The notes beneath the pieces are model-generated. The model was given only the letters and a program-made list of their open reading frames with translations. It had not been told where the DNA came from and made no database searches. A stretch of DNA of 64,000 bases, from assembly GCF_041053055.1 (NCBI RefSeq), contig NZ_CP163443.1, positions 3,038,001 through 3,102,000 on the forward strand, written 5' to 3'. The position numbers and the translations under genes are program-made. Positions 17,714-25,577 of the stretch are shown here, piece after piece. How positions within the stretch are numbered: position 1 is the first letter of the stretch; each line of letters starts with the position of its first letter. Origin of the DNA: Streptomyces sp. R41 (GTDB taxonomy: Bacteria; Actinomycetota; Actinomycetes; Streptomycetales; Streptomycetaceae).

Positions 17714-18660
17714 TCGAGGACGTTCTTGACCGTGGCCTCGATGATCTGGCCGACGGCGTCCTCGGTGTAGTAGGCCTGGTGGGACGTGACCAGGACGTTC
17801 GGGAAGGTGACGAGGCGGGCCAGGGTGTCGTCCTCGATGGCCTCCAGGGACTTGTCGAGGAAGAAGAGGCCCGCCTCCGCCTCGTACACGTCGAGGCCGA
17901 CGCCCGTGAAGCGGCCCTCGCGCAGCTCGGCGACGAGGGCCTGGGTGTCGATCAGGCCGCCGCGGCTGGAGTTCACCAGGATCGCGTCGTCCTTCATCGC
18001 GCGCAGCGCGGCGGCGTCGATCAGGCGCTGGGTCTGCGGCATCAGAGGAACGTGCAGGCTGATCAGGTGGGACTCGGCGAGGAGTTGCTCCTTGGGGACG
18101 TACTTCATGCCGAGTTCGACGCAGGCCGGGTTCTCGGCGACGTCCCAGCCGAGCAGGTTCATGCCGAAGCCGTCGGCGATCCGGGTGAACGCCTCGCCGA
18201 TCTTGCCGGTGCCGAGGACGCCCGCGGTGCGGCCGTGCATGTCGCGGCCCATCAGCCCGTCGAGGCGGAAGTCGAAGTCGCGGGTGCGGGTGGCGGCGCG
18301 CACAATACGGCGGTTGACGGCCATGCCGAGGGTCCAGGCGAACTCGGCGACGGAGTACGGCGAGTAGTACGAGACCCGGGCGACCGTCATGCCGAGGCGC
18401 TCGGCGACCTTGAGGTCGATGTTGTTGAAGCCGGTGGAACGCTGGGCGACCAGCTGGGTGCCGCCGGCTGCCAGGGTCTGCAGGACACGGTGGCCGAGGC
18501 CGCAGTTGACGCTGGTGGAGATGGCCTCGTAGCCGGCCGCGATGCGAGCGGTGTCCTCGGTCAGGAAGACGTCGAGACAGTGGACCTCGTGGTGGCCCGC
18601 GAAGGCCTTCTCGAGCAGGGGCTTCTCGTCGGCCTGGACACCAAAGGCGAGGATCTCCAC
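17665..18660 (-). CDS. D-2-hydroxyacid dehydrogenase, D-lactate dehydrogenase type
   Basis: The 331-residue NAD-dependent enzyme resembles fermentative D-lactate dehydrogenases (LdhA). The nucleotide-binding motif is GVLGTGKIGEAF in the middle, and the catalytic trio is Arg in NSSRGGLID, Glu in LDVYEAEAG and His in TSHQAYYTEDA. It interconverts D-lactate and pyruvate, or related 2-oxo acids. The ATG at 18660 has GGAGGAAG upstream. The last 49 bases overlap trpE on the other strand. A strong hairpin separates it from pfkA, which reads in the same direction, so it probably has its own promoter. Confidence 0.9.
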   Translation of the reverse strand: MEILAFGVQADEKPLLEKAFAGHHEVHCLDVFLTEDTARIAAGYEAISTSVNCGLGHRVLQTLAAGGTQLVAQRSTGFNNIDLKVAERLGMTVARVSYYSPYSVAEFAWTLGMAVNRRIVRAATRTRDFDFRLDGLMGRDMHGRTAGVLGTGKIGEAFTRIADGFGMNLLGWDVAENPACVELGMKYVPKEQLLAESHLISLHVPLMPQTQRLIDAAALRAMKDDAILVNSSRGGLIDTQALVAELREGRFTGVGLDVYEAEAGLFFLDKSLEAIEDDTLARLVTFPNVLVTSHQAYYTEDAVGQIIEATVKNVLDYTAGRRSDNVLVPRS

Positions 18661-18677
18661 GCTTCCTCCCGTTCTGC

Positions 18678-18711
18678 GGGGCTATGGGCCGAATATACGG
18701 CCCATAGCCCC
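18678..18711 (-). terminator. Hairpin terminator of pfkA
   Basis: GGGGCTATGGGCCG and CGGCCCATAGCCCC form a perfect 14-bp stem with loop AATATA. It lies 21 bases beyond the pfkA stop and just upstream of the dehydrogenase gene. Confidence 0.85.
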
Positions 18712-18731
18712 CGTGCGCCGGGCTGCCGCGG

Positions 18732-19760
18732 TCAGCCGAAGAAGACCCCGACCTCCTCGTAGAGCTTCGGGTCGACCGTCTTCAGCTTGGCCGTGGCCTC
18801 CGCGATCGGGACGCGGACGATGTCCGTGCCACGCAGGGCGACCATCTTGCCGAAGTCGCCGTCGCGGACGGCCTCGATGGCGTGCAGCCCGAAGCGGGTG
18901 GCGAGCCAGCGGTCGAAGGCGCTGGGGGTGCCGCCGCGCTGGACGTGTCCGAGGACCGTCGTGCGGGCCTCCTTGCCGGTGCGCTTCTCGATCTCCTTGG
19001 CCAGCCATTCGCCGACCCCGGAGAGGCGCACATGCCCGAAGGAGTCGAGGGACTCGTCCTTGAGGACCATGTCGCCGTCCTTGGGCATCGCCCCCTCGGC
19101 GACGACCACGATCGGCGCGTACGAGGCCTTGAAGCGCGAGGTCACCCAGGCGCACACCTGGTCGACGTCGAAGCGCTGCTCGGGGATGAGGATGACGTTG
19201 GCGCCGCCGGCCAGGCCCGAGTGGATGGCGATCCAGCCCGCATGGCGGCCCATCACCTCGCAGACGAGGACGCGCATGTGCGACTCGGCGGTGGTGTGCA
19301 GGCGGTCGATCGCCTCGGTCGCGATGCCGACGGCGGTGTCGAAGCCGAAGGTGTAGTCGGTGGCGGACAGGTCGTTATCGATGGTCTTCGGTACGCCGAC
19401 GACGGGGACGCCGTACTCGTCCGTGAGACGCGCGGCGACGCCGAGCGTGTCCTCGCCGCCGATCGCGATGAGCGCGTCGACCTCCTGCTTGGCGAGGTTC
19501 TCCTTGATACGGCGGATGCCGTTCTCCTGCTTGAGGGGGTTGGTGCGCGAGGAGCCGAGAATGGTGCCGCCGCGCGGCAGGATGCCGCGCACGGCGGAGA
19601 TGTCGAGCCGAACGATGTCGCCTTCCAGTGGTCCCCGCCAGCCGTCCCGGAAGCCGACGAAGTCATAGCCGTACTCCTGCACGCCCTTGCGGACGATGCC
19701 CCGGATGACGGCGTTGAGCCCGGGGCAGTCGCCGCCTCCGGTCAGTACTCCGACCCGCAT
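18732..19760 (-). CDS. pfkA: 6-phosphofructokinase
   Basis: The enzyme phosphorylates fructose 6-phosphate to the 1,6-bisphosphate. The 342-residue protein begins MRVGVLTGGGDCPGLNAVIR and has PKTIDNDL (residues 124-131), MGRHAGWIA and IPEQRFD. The nucleotide site reads GGEDT with Glu103 and Asp104, and Lys125 replaces the Gly common in ATP enzymes. Those are pyrophosphate-type residues, yet Streptomyces homologues are reported to use ATP. By synteny this is the pfkA copy beside trpE (SCO2119). An inverted repeat lies about 80 bases upstream of the start, and a hairpin terminator follows the gene. Confidence 0.94.
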   Translation of the reverse strand: MRVGVLTGGGDCPGLNAVIRGIVRKGVQEYGYDFVGFRDGWRGPLEGDIVRLDISAVRGILPRGGTILGSSRTNPLKQENGIRRIKENLAKQEVDALIAIGGEDTLGVAARLTDEYGVPVVGVPKTIDNDLSATDYTFGFDTAVGIATEAIDRLHTTAESHMRVLVCEVMGRHAGWIAIHSGLAGGANVILIPEQRFDVDQVCAWVTSRFKASYAPIVVVAEGAMPKDGDMVLKDESLDSFGHVRLSGVGEWLAKEIEKRTGKEARTTVLGHVQRGGTPSAFDRWLATRFGLHAIEAVRDGDFGKMVALRGTDIVRVPIAEATAKLKTVDPKLYEEVGVFFG

Positions 19761-19838
19761 GGAAAGTCCCTTCGCCGCGGTTGCCTGATGGACTCACGCT
19801 AATAGTGATGCAGGTCACTTCGGCATGGTGCGGAAGGT

Positions 19839-19854
19839 CAATTCCAGTGAATTG
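19839..19854. promoter_or_regulatory. Inverted repeat upstream of pfkA
   Basis: CAATTC-CAGT-GAATTG is a perfect 6-4-6 palindrome about 80 bases upstream of the pfkA ATG in an otherwise AT-richer stretch. It is a candidate operator; no known consensus is matched. Confidence 0.35.
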
Positions 19855-19871
19855 TGCGGGTGTTGATCAGT

Positions 19872-19889
19872 CACCTTCACTCGAAGGTG
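19872..19889 (-). terminator. Small hairpin after the response regulator gene
   Basis: CACCTTC-ACTC-GAAGGTG gives a 7-bp stem and 4-base loop 15 bases beyond the response-regulator stop. It may end the two-component operon; the stem is short and lacks a U tract, so confidence is modest. Confidence 0.45.
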
Positions 19890-19903
19890 TGAGTGCGTGA
19901 GGT

Positions 19904-20605
19904 TTACGCCTCGTCAAGACCGCGTTCTATGGCGTAGCGCACCAGCTCCACGCGGTTGTGGAGCTGCAGCTTGCCCAGGGTGTTCTGCACATGGTTCTGG
20001 ACCGTGCGATGGGAGATGACGAGGCGCTCGGCTATCTGCTTGTAGCTCAGGCCCTTGGCGACCAGCCGGAGCACCTCGGTCTCGCGGTCGGTGAGTTGCG
20101 GAGCCTTGGGCTCGTCGACGCCCGCGGCGGGGGCCGGTTCGGAGGCCAGCCGGCGGTATTCGCCGAGGACCAGACCCGCGAGGCCCGGGGTGAACACCGG
20201 GTCGCCGACCGCCGTACGACGCACCGCGTCGATCAGCTCCTCCGTGGACGCCGACTTGAGCAGATAGCCGGTGGCGCCGGACTTCACCGCCTCCAGAACG
20301 TCGGCGTGCTCGCCGCTGGCCGACAGGACGAGGACGCGCAGGGCCGGGTTGGCGCCGACCAGCTCCTTGCAGACCTGGACGCCGGGCTTGGCGGGCAGAT
20401 TCAGGTCGAGTACGAGGACATCGGGCGCGGCGGCCTGGGCGCGGCGCACGGCCTGCTCGCCGTCGCCCGCGGTGGCGACCACGTCGAAGCCGGCCTCGGC
20501 CAGGTCGCGGGCGACGGCGTCGCGCCACATGGGGTGGTCGTCGACCACCATGACCTTGATCGGGCCCTGCCGCCGCACGTCCTTCGCCTCCGCCGTCCCC
20601 GTCAT
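19904..20605 (-). CDS. macR: NarL/LuxR-type response regulator
   Basis: The 233-residue protein has an N-terminal receiver domain (about residues 16-130) with VMVVDDHPMWRDA, the phosphoacceptor Asp in VLVLDLNLPAKPG and Lys in YLLKSAS. A C-terminal LuxR-type helix-turn-helix follows (LTDRETEVLRLVAKGLSYKQIAERLVISHRTVQNHV split over about residues 170-205). It lies downstream of its likely kinase gene with an 87-base gap, in the same operon. By recalled synteny with SCO2120 it is MacR, reported to influence antibiotic production and morphogenesis through TGAGTACNNGTACTCA sites. The symbol rests on that synteny, not on a search. Confidence 0.88.
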   Translation of the reverse strand: MTGTAEAKDVRRQGPIKVMVVDDHPMWRDAVARDLAEAGFDVVATAGDGEQAVRRAQAAAPDVLVLDLNLPAKPGVQVCKELVGANPALRVLVLSASGEHADVLEAVKSGATGYLLKSASTEELIDAVRRTAVGDPVFTPGLAGLVLGEYRRLASEPAPAAGVDEPKAPQLTDRETEVLRLVAKGLSYKQIAERLVISHRTVQNHVQNTLGKLQLHNRVELVRYAIERGLDEA

Positions 20606-20692
20606 CGCTGCTCCGCCGTCTTAGTCGTCGCCGTCGTCCCCGTCATCGTCGTCATCGCCGTTTTGCCGCCTTCGTCTTCCCCGCCGTCTCCG

Positions 20693-21910
20693 TCATCGCC
20701 GTTCCGCCTTGCCCCGTGAAACCTTCGGAACCTTCAGCTCGACTTCCGTGCCCTGCCCCGGGACCGAGATCAGCTCGGCCGTGCCACCCAGCTCGCGCAG
20801 CCGTCCGCGGATCGACAGGGCGACGCCGAGCCGCCCCTCGCCCTCGGCCTGGGCGAGCCGGCCCTCCGGGATGCCGGGGCCGTCGTCGCGTACGGTCACG
20901 ATCACCGCGTCCGGTTCGTCCTCGACCAGGATCCAGGCCCGGGCCTCCGCGCCGGCGTGCTTGCGGACATTGTCCAGGGCGGCACCGACAGCGGCGGTCA
21001 GCTCTTTGGCGGCGGCCCGGGCGAGCGGCACGGGCGCGCCGGGCTCGGAGAGGGTGACGCGCGCGGTGGCGTACTGGGCGAGCAGTGAGCGCAGGTCGAG
21101 GGGGCCTTCTTCGTCGTCGGGTTCGTCGACGGCTCGTACGACGGCACCGAGGGCGGCGTCCTCCGACACCCGCGAGACGGGAACCAGGCCGCCCGAGACC
21201 AGCGTGCGCAGCGCCACCTCCTGCTCGCCGGCCATCCGGCCCAGCTCCGCCGCCTCACCGCCGAGCGCGGACGCGCGCCGCTGCACCATGGCGAGGACCT
21301 GGAGGACGCCGTCGTGGATGTCGCGGGCCAGCCGCTCCCGCTCGCGGGTGGCGGCCTCGATCTCCAGGGCGCGGGCGAGGGTGCGCTCGGAGGCGCGGGC
21401 GACCTCTACGACGTATCCGATGGCGATGGACGCGACCCAGACGAGGATCACGTTGTGGACGGTGTCGCGGGTCGGGGCGCCGCGCTCGACGATGTTGACG
21501 GCCGCGACCAGCGTGGAGGCGAAGGCCGCCCAGCGCCAGCCGCCCTTGATGGCGAAGGCCAGGACGGATCCCGCGGTCCATATCGACGGCAGGGTCGGGC
21601 CGTCGGCCTCGATCCGCGAGGAGGCGTCGGCGACCCGGGTGAGCAGGATGCCGGCGAGCGCGATGGTGAGGTCGGCGGTGAGGAACCGCTTGGTGCAGCT
21701 GGCCGCGTTCGCGACCCTGGGGAGGGTCGCCAGGGTCCACACGAACAGCAGCGCGTAGAACGCGATGGCCACCCAGGGGCGGGCGAACTTGTCGTACGCG
21801 GTGGCGAAGAGGCCGATCGCGTACAGCATCGTCAGGACGCGGTACGCGGTGAGCGCACGCCACAGCGGCTGCTCGACCGACATCCTCATCACGCGCTCGC
21901 GCTTGGCCAT
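20693..21910 (-). CDS. macS: Membrane sensor histidine kinase
   Basis: The protein (about 405 residues) has roughly five hydrophobic segments in the first 170 residues, a DUF5931-type membrane sensor. A HisKA_3 box follows with the phosphorylated His in RERLARDIHDGVLQVLAMV (about residues 195-213). The ATPase domain near the C-terminus has LDNVRKHAGA, VRDDGPGIPEGRL and GRLGVALSIRGRLRELGG. This is the NarX/DesK-type kinase that pairs with NarL-type regulators, and the next gene encodes one. The start is uncertain: GTG 21919, ATG 21910 and downstream ATGs are all possible. The stimulus is unknown. Symbol from recalled SCO2121 synteny. Confidence 0.87.
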   Translation of the reverse strand: MAKRERVMRMSVEQPLWRALTAYRVLTMLYAIGLFATAYDKFARPWVAIAFYALLFVWTLATLPRVANAASCTKRFLTADLTIALAGILLTRVADASSRIEADGPTLPSIWTAGSVLAFAIKGGWRWAAFASTLVAAVNIVERGAPTRDTVHNVILVWVASIAIGYVVEVARASERTLARALEIEAATRERERLARDIHDGVLQVLAMVQRRASALGGEAAELGRMAGEQEVALRTLVSGGLVPVSRVSEDAALGAVVRAVDEPDDEEGPLDLRSLLAQYATARVTLSEPGAPVPLARAAAKELTAAVGAALDNVRKHAGAEARAWILVEDEPDAVIVTVRDDGPGIPEGRLAQAEGEGRLGVALSIRGRLRELGGTAELISVPGQGTEVELKVPKVSRGKAERR

Positions 21911-21954
21911 CTCCCCCACCCCACCCCCACTCCCGCACGTCCTGACGGACGCGT

Positions 21955-22776
21955 CTAGGAGCCGGACCGTTCCCTGTCCGCCTGCTCCGCTTCCTTGGCG
22001 GCCTGCTTCTCGGCCAGTTCCTTGGCCGCTTGCTTCTCGGCTTGCGCGAGGGCGGCCTTCGCCGCCTTCTCCGCGTCCTTCTCGGCCTTCGCCGCCTCCG
22101 CGATCTGCCGCTTGGCGGCCGTCGCGTACATGTCGACGTACTCCTGGCCGGAGAGCTTCATGATTTCGTACATGACCTCGTCGGTCACCGCGCGGAGCAC
22201 GAAACGGTCGTGCTCCATGCCCTTGTACCGGCTGAAGTCCAGCGGCTTGCCGATGCGGATGCCCGGGCGCATCAGCTTGGGCATCACCTTGCCCGGCGGC
22301 TGGATCTTCTCGGTGTCGATCATCGCGACCGGGATGACCGGCGCGCCGGTGGCGAGCGCCACGCGCGCGAGACCGCCGGGCTTTCCGCGATAGAGGCGGC
22401 CGTCGGGCGAGCGCGTGCCCTCCGGGTAGATACCGAACAGCTCACCGCGCTCGATGACGTCGATACCGCTCTTGATGGCCGCCTCACCCGCGCCGCGCGC
22501 TCCGGAGCGGTCCACGGGGAGCTGGCCGACGCCCTTGAAGAAGGCGGCGGTCATCCGGCCCTTGATGCCGGGCGTCGTGAAGTACTCGGCCTTCGCGATG
22601 AAGGTCACCTTGCGGTCGAGAACCGCGGGCAGGAAGAACGAGTCCGAGAACGACAGATGATTGCTCGCCAGAATGGCGGGGCCCTCGGCGGGGATGTTCT
22701 CGAGGCCTTCCACCCAGGGTCTGAAGGCGAGCTTCAGTGGCCCTCCGATGGAAAACTTCATTGCGCCGTAGATCAA
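21955..22776 (-). CDS. plsC: 1-acyl-sn-glycerol-3-phosphate acyltransferase
   Basis: PlsC transfers an acyl chain to lysophosphatidic acid to form phosphatidic acid at the inner face of the membrane. The 273-residue protein has the catalytic NHLSFSD (NHX4D, about residues 39-45), the VDRSG loop, and FGIYPEGTRSPDG for glycerophosphate binding. The last 65 residues form an Ala/Lys/Glu-rich helix or coiled coil, an addition beyond the enzyme core. TTG at 22776 is chosen because AGGAGG lies seven bases upstream; an ATG at 22761 lacks such a site. It is followed by the sensor kinase gene on the same strand. Confidence 0.93.
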   Translation of the reverse strand: MIYGAMKFSIGGPLKLAFRPWVEGLENIPAEGPAILASNHLSFSDSFFLPAVLDRKVTFIAKAEYFTTPGIKGRMTAAFFKGVGQLPVDRSGARGAGEAAIKSGIDVIERGELFGIYPEGTRSPDGRLYRGKPGGLARVALATGAPVIPVAMIDTEKIQPPGKVMPKLMRPGIRIGKPLDFSRYKGMEHDRFVLRAVTDEVMYEIMKLSGQEYVDMYATAAKRQIAEAAKAEKDAEKAAKAALAQAEKQAAKELAEKQAAKEAEQADRERSGS

Positions 22777-22932
22777 CCGAGTGCCTCCTGTGTCGTAGCT
22801 CAGACCTTAACCCGGAGCACTGTCAAAGGACCCGACGACCCTGGTCGGTGTCAGTGCGGTCGCGTACGGTGAAGTACGCCTCGAAGCCTCGGGGGTTCCG
22901 TTTCGCCCGCTTCTATGAACAGGAGACCGAAG

Positions 22933-23742
22933 GTGCCGGTCCTTCCTGGAGCCGAGCCGTTCCGCCGCGAGGGCGGAGAGGTCGGCGTCCTTCTCTGCCA
23001 CGGCTTCACCGGGTCCCCGCAGTCGCTGCGGCCCTGGGCGGAGTATCTGGCCGAGCGCGGCCTGACCGTCACGCTGCCGCTGCTGCCGGGGCACGGGACG
23101 CGCTGGGAGGACATGCAGCTCACCGGCTGGCAGGACTGGTACGCGGAGGTGGACCGGGAGCTGCGCGCCCTGCGGGAGCGCTGTACGCAGGTGTTCGTCT
23201 TCGGCCTCTCCATGGGCGCCGCCCTCGCACTGCGCCTCGCCGCCAAGCACGGTGACGAGATCAGCGGCATCGTGGTCGTCAACCCGCTGAACAAGGTGCA
23301 CGGCCCGGCGGCACACGCCCTTCCGGTGCTCCGGCACTTCGTACGGTCGACGAAGGGCATCGTGAGCGACATCGCGAAGGAGGGCTCCGAGGAGCTCGGG
23401 TACGACCGGGTGCCGCTGCACGCCGCGCACTCGATGCGGAATTTCTGCGCGATCGTCGATGGCGAGCTGCCGCAGGTCACCCAGCCGATAGTGCTGCTGC
23501 ACAGCCCCCAGGACCATGTCGTGTCCCCCGCCGACTCGGCGCGCGTCCTTGGCCGGGTGTCCTCCACGGACGTGACGGAGATCCTGCTGGAACAGAGCTA
23601 CCACGTCGCGACGTTGGACCACGACGCGGACCGGATCTTCGAGGAGAGCTACGCGTTCATCGCCCGGCTCGCGCCCAGTGTCGGCAAGGAGTCCGGCGCG
23701 GGTCAGGTGGGTCAGCAGGAAGGGACGGCCACCGGTGGCTGA
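22933..23742 (+). CDS. Alpha/beta-hydrolase carboxylesterase
   Basis: The 269-residue hydrolase resembles the small carboxylesterases of the Est30/YvaK group and bacterial monoacylglycerol lipases. LLCHGFTGSPQSLRPWA supplies the oxyanion loop, FGLSMGAALAL holds the nucleophilic Ser, SPQDHVVSP the Asp and EQSYHVATLD the His. No signal peptide is seen, so it acts in the cytoplasm. GTG at 22933 is preferred to the ATG at 22915 because AGGAG sits seven bases before it. It overlaps the next gene by eight bases and lies divergent from plsC, which suggests a lipid-linked role, but the substrate is unknown. Confidence 0.88.
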   Translation: MPVLPGAEPFRREGGEVGVLLCHGFTGSPQSLRPWAEYLAERGLTVTLPLLPGHGTRWEDMQLTGWQDWYAEVDRELRALRERCTQVFVFGLSMGAALALRLAAKHGDEISGIVVVNPLNKVHGPAAHALPVLRHFVRSTKGIVSDIAKEGSEELGYDRVPLHAAHSMRNFCAIVDGELPQVTQPIVLLHSPQDHVVSPADSARVLGRVSSTDVTEILLEQSYHVATLDHDADRIFEESYAFIARLAPSVGKESGAGQVGQQEGTATGG

Positions 23743-24370
23743 GCACGACGCGGAACGCGGCGATTCCGAGGAGAAGGGCGTGCCCCTCGACGGGCCTCTC
23801 GGCGAGGAGCAGAGCGTGCCCTTCGACGAGGACGCCGCGTGGCAGGCGATCGTCGCCGGGTACGGCGAGGAGCCGCCGGACCCGCCCGGCGCGAAGCCGT
23901 ACAAGTCGGTGGAGGACCTGGCGCTCCTCGACCCGGAGACGAACGACGGCAACAAGGACGACCCAGGGTCCGGACCCGGAGCCGAAGCCGGTTCCGGGTC
24001 GGGAGACAAGCCCTCCCCACCCCAGTCCCTCGGCAGCTCGGTCGCCTTCGCGCCCGGTGTCGGCGGCCCGCGCGACTACGAGGCGCCCGAGCCCGCCGAC
24101 GACGACTTCGACGAGGACGACGAGGGCCACTTCGTACCGCCCGAGCCGCCCCCGCTGCCGACGGCCGACACCACCGCCAAGTTCGCCTGGCTCGGCGTCA
24201 TCGGCGGCCCCATCCTGCTCCTGCTGGCCGTCCTCCTCGGCTGGGACATGACCTGGTGGCTCACCACCCTCGGCATCGGCGGCTTCCTCGGCGGCTTCGC
24301 CACGCTCGTGATGCGCATGAAGACCGACGACGAGGACGGAGACGATCCCGGGCGGGGCGCGGTGGTCTGA
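23735..24370 (+). CDS. Acidic protein with two C-terminal membrane helices
   Basis: The 211-residue protein starts VAEHDAERGDSEEKGVPLDG at a GTG inside the end of the esterase gene, preceded by GGAAGGGAC. About 150 residues are hydrophilic and rich in D, E, G and P, with no recognisable domain apart from a WQAIVAGYGEEPPDPPG motif seen in other Streptomyces proteins. Two hydrophobic segments follow (WLGVIGGPILLLLAVLLGW and WLTTLGIGGFLGGFATLVM) and a short acidic tail. It is translationally coupled to the esterase. Function unknown. Confidence 0.8.
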   Translation: MAEHDAERGDSEEKGVPLDGPLGEEQSVPFDEDAAWQAIVAGYGEEPPDPPGAKPYKSVEDLALLDPETNDGNKDDPGSGPGAEAGSGSGDKPSPPQSLGSSVAFAPGVGGPRDYEAPEPADDDFDEDDEGHFVPPEPPPLPTADTTAKFAWLGVIGGPILLLLAVLLGWDMTWWLTTLGIGGFLGGFATLVMRMKTDDEDGDDPGRGAVV

Positions 24371-24377
24371 CCCCGCC

Positions 24378-25142
24378 TCAGGACGCGGGCACTCTGAGGG
24401 CGGCCAGCACGGGCAAGTGGTCCGTGGCCGCCCTCAGGTCTGTCTCCAACACGCCGGGGAGGCCCAGCGGCACCCCACAGCCCAGGACCTCCACGCCCTC
24501 CGTGGCGAAGATCGCGTCGATGCGCTGGTGGGGGTCGGTGGGGGTGGAGGTGTACTCCGCACCCCACGGGCGGGTCGCCCAGCCGTCCTGAAGGGCACCG
24601 GCCAGGCGCTTGAAGGTGGGACCGTCCGGGCGTTCATTGAGGTCACCGCCCGCGACGGCGTGCGGCATGCCAAGGCCTGCGAGACGGTCGAGGAGCATGC
24701 CGCCCTGCGCGTACCGCTCGTCCTTCTGCAGCGAGAGATGGCAGCTCAGCACCCCGAGCCGGGCGCCGCCGAACCGTACGACAGCGGTGGCGAAGCCACG
24801 GCGGTGCAGGCCGGGGGTGAGGGGGAGCAAGACGTCCTCGGTGCGCTCGACGGTGGCCCGCAGGGAACACAGGAGCGCGGGGCCCGCTGCCGGCGCACCG
24901 CCCGAGAGAATCATCTGCCCGGACGCCGCCGCGAGCCGGGCCAGTTTCTTGCGCCAGCGGAAGAAGCGGGGCGCTTCCTGGACCAGGACGAGGTCCGCTT
25001 CGCAGGCGCTGATCACCCGGGCCAGGGCAGCGGTGTCATCGCGCATCGACCGAATGTTGTAACTGAGCACGCGAATGACGGCCGAACCGTCGACTTCGGT
25101 ACGGGAGTTGGGCAGCGGACTGGCTGAGGGGCTGGTCGGCAT
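24378..25142 (-). CDS. Endonuclease/exonuclease/phosphatase family protein
   Basis: The 254-residue protein has the metal-dependent EEP fold: VLSYNIRSMRDD (Asn), LVLVQEAPR (Glu), CHLSLQKDERY, AVAGGDLNERPDG (Asp and Asn), QRIDAIFA and AATDHLPVLA (Asp and His). All expected catalytic residues are present, so it should hydrolyse phosphodiesters or phosphomonoesters; DNA, RNA or lipid headgroups are all possible. The start is uncertain. ATG at 25142 has no clear Shine-Dalgarno and gives a Ser/Pro-rich leader; a GTG just before LSYN is an alternative. It converges with the preceding membrane protein gene with seven bases between. Confidence 0.83.
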   Translation of the reverse strand: MPTSPSASPLPNSRTEVDGSAVIRVLSYNIRSMRDDTAALARVISACEADLVLVQEAPRFFRWRKKLARLAAASGQMILSGGAPAAGPALLCSLRATVERTEDVLLPLTPGLHRRGFATAVVRFGGARLGVLSCHLSLQKDERYAQGGMLLDRLAGLGMPHAVAGGDLNERPDGPTFKRLAGALQDGWATRPWGAEYTSTPTDPHQRIDAIFATEGVEVLGCGVPLGLPGVLETDLRAATDHLPVLAALRVPAS

Positions 25143-25317
25143 GGCGATCAAGATACGACAGCCAGAAGAACCACACGAGGGACAACCCGCAGCCACCCCC
25201 CACACAGAGCGACCACACCAGCACGAACCGCACACGGAAAGCCTCCCACGGAAGGCCGCGCAAGTACGAACCGCACACGGGACAACCCGCAGCCGCCCCC
25301 GCACGGAAGGGGCCGTG

Positions 25318-25412
25318 CCGGTACATCGAATGCCCGTATCCGGACGGATCCCCGGCAGAGGGCTCCCTGGGAACCCCCGGCCGATCCGTTCGGATACGGG
25401 CGGATGTACCGG
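25318..25412. repeat. Long imperfect palindrome downstream of glkA
   Basis: The left arm runs from CCGGTACAT at 25318 through GCCCGTATCCG and ACGGATC. The right arm runs through GATCCGT and CGGATACGGGC to ATGTACCGG ending at 25412. Each arm is close to 38 bases, with a few unpaired bases and a loop of about 20 bases around AGGGCTCCCT. It could serve as a glkA terminator, or be a small MITE-like element. Confidence 0.85.
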
Positions 25413-25493
25413 CGCGGCCCCGACCCACGACGCACGGCAGGCGCCCCACGCACCGGCGGACACCCGCCCGACAGGGCAAGGCAGGGCAAGGCA

Positions 25494-25532
25494 AGGCACT
25501 GCACGGCACTGCACGGCAGTGCACGGCACCCA
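25494..25532. repeat. Short tandem repeats of about 10-11 bp
   Basis: GCACGGCACT and variants such as GCACGGCAGT recur three to four times, preceded by GGCAAGGCAGGGCAAGGCAAGG. This is simple-sequence expansion without a stop codon in several frames, which creates spurious long frames. Confidence 0.7.
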
Positions 25533-25577
25533 GCACGACAGGCCGCCGTACCGCATGCCGTGCCGGCTGCCGACGGG

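Larger units (their letters stand above)
25143..25577. other. 435-base gap with several repeat types
   Basis: No credible gene was seen here. GGGACAACCCGCAGCC occurs at about 25180 and again at about 25279, and GAACCGCACACGG occurs twice between them. A 95-bp imperfect palindrome covers 25318-25412. Short G-C-A-rich repeats around GCACGGCACT occupy about 25480-25535. The gap lies downstream of glkA and upstream of the EEP gene. Confidence 0.75.
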
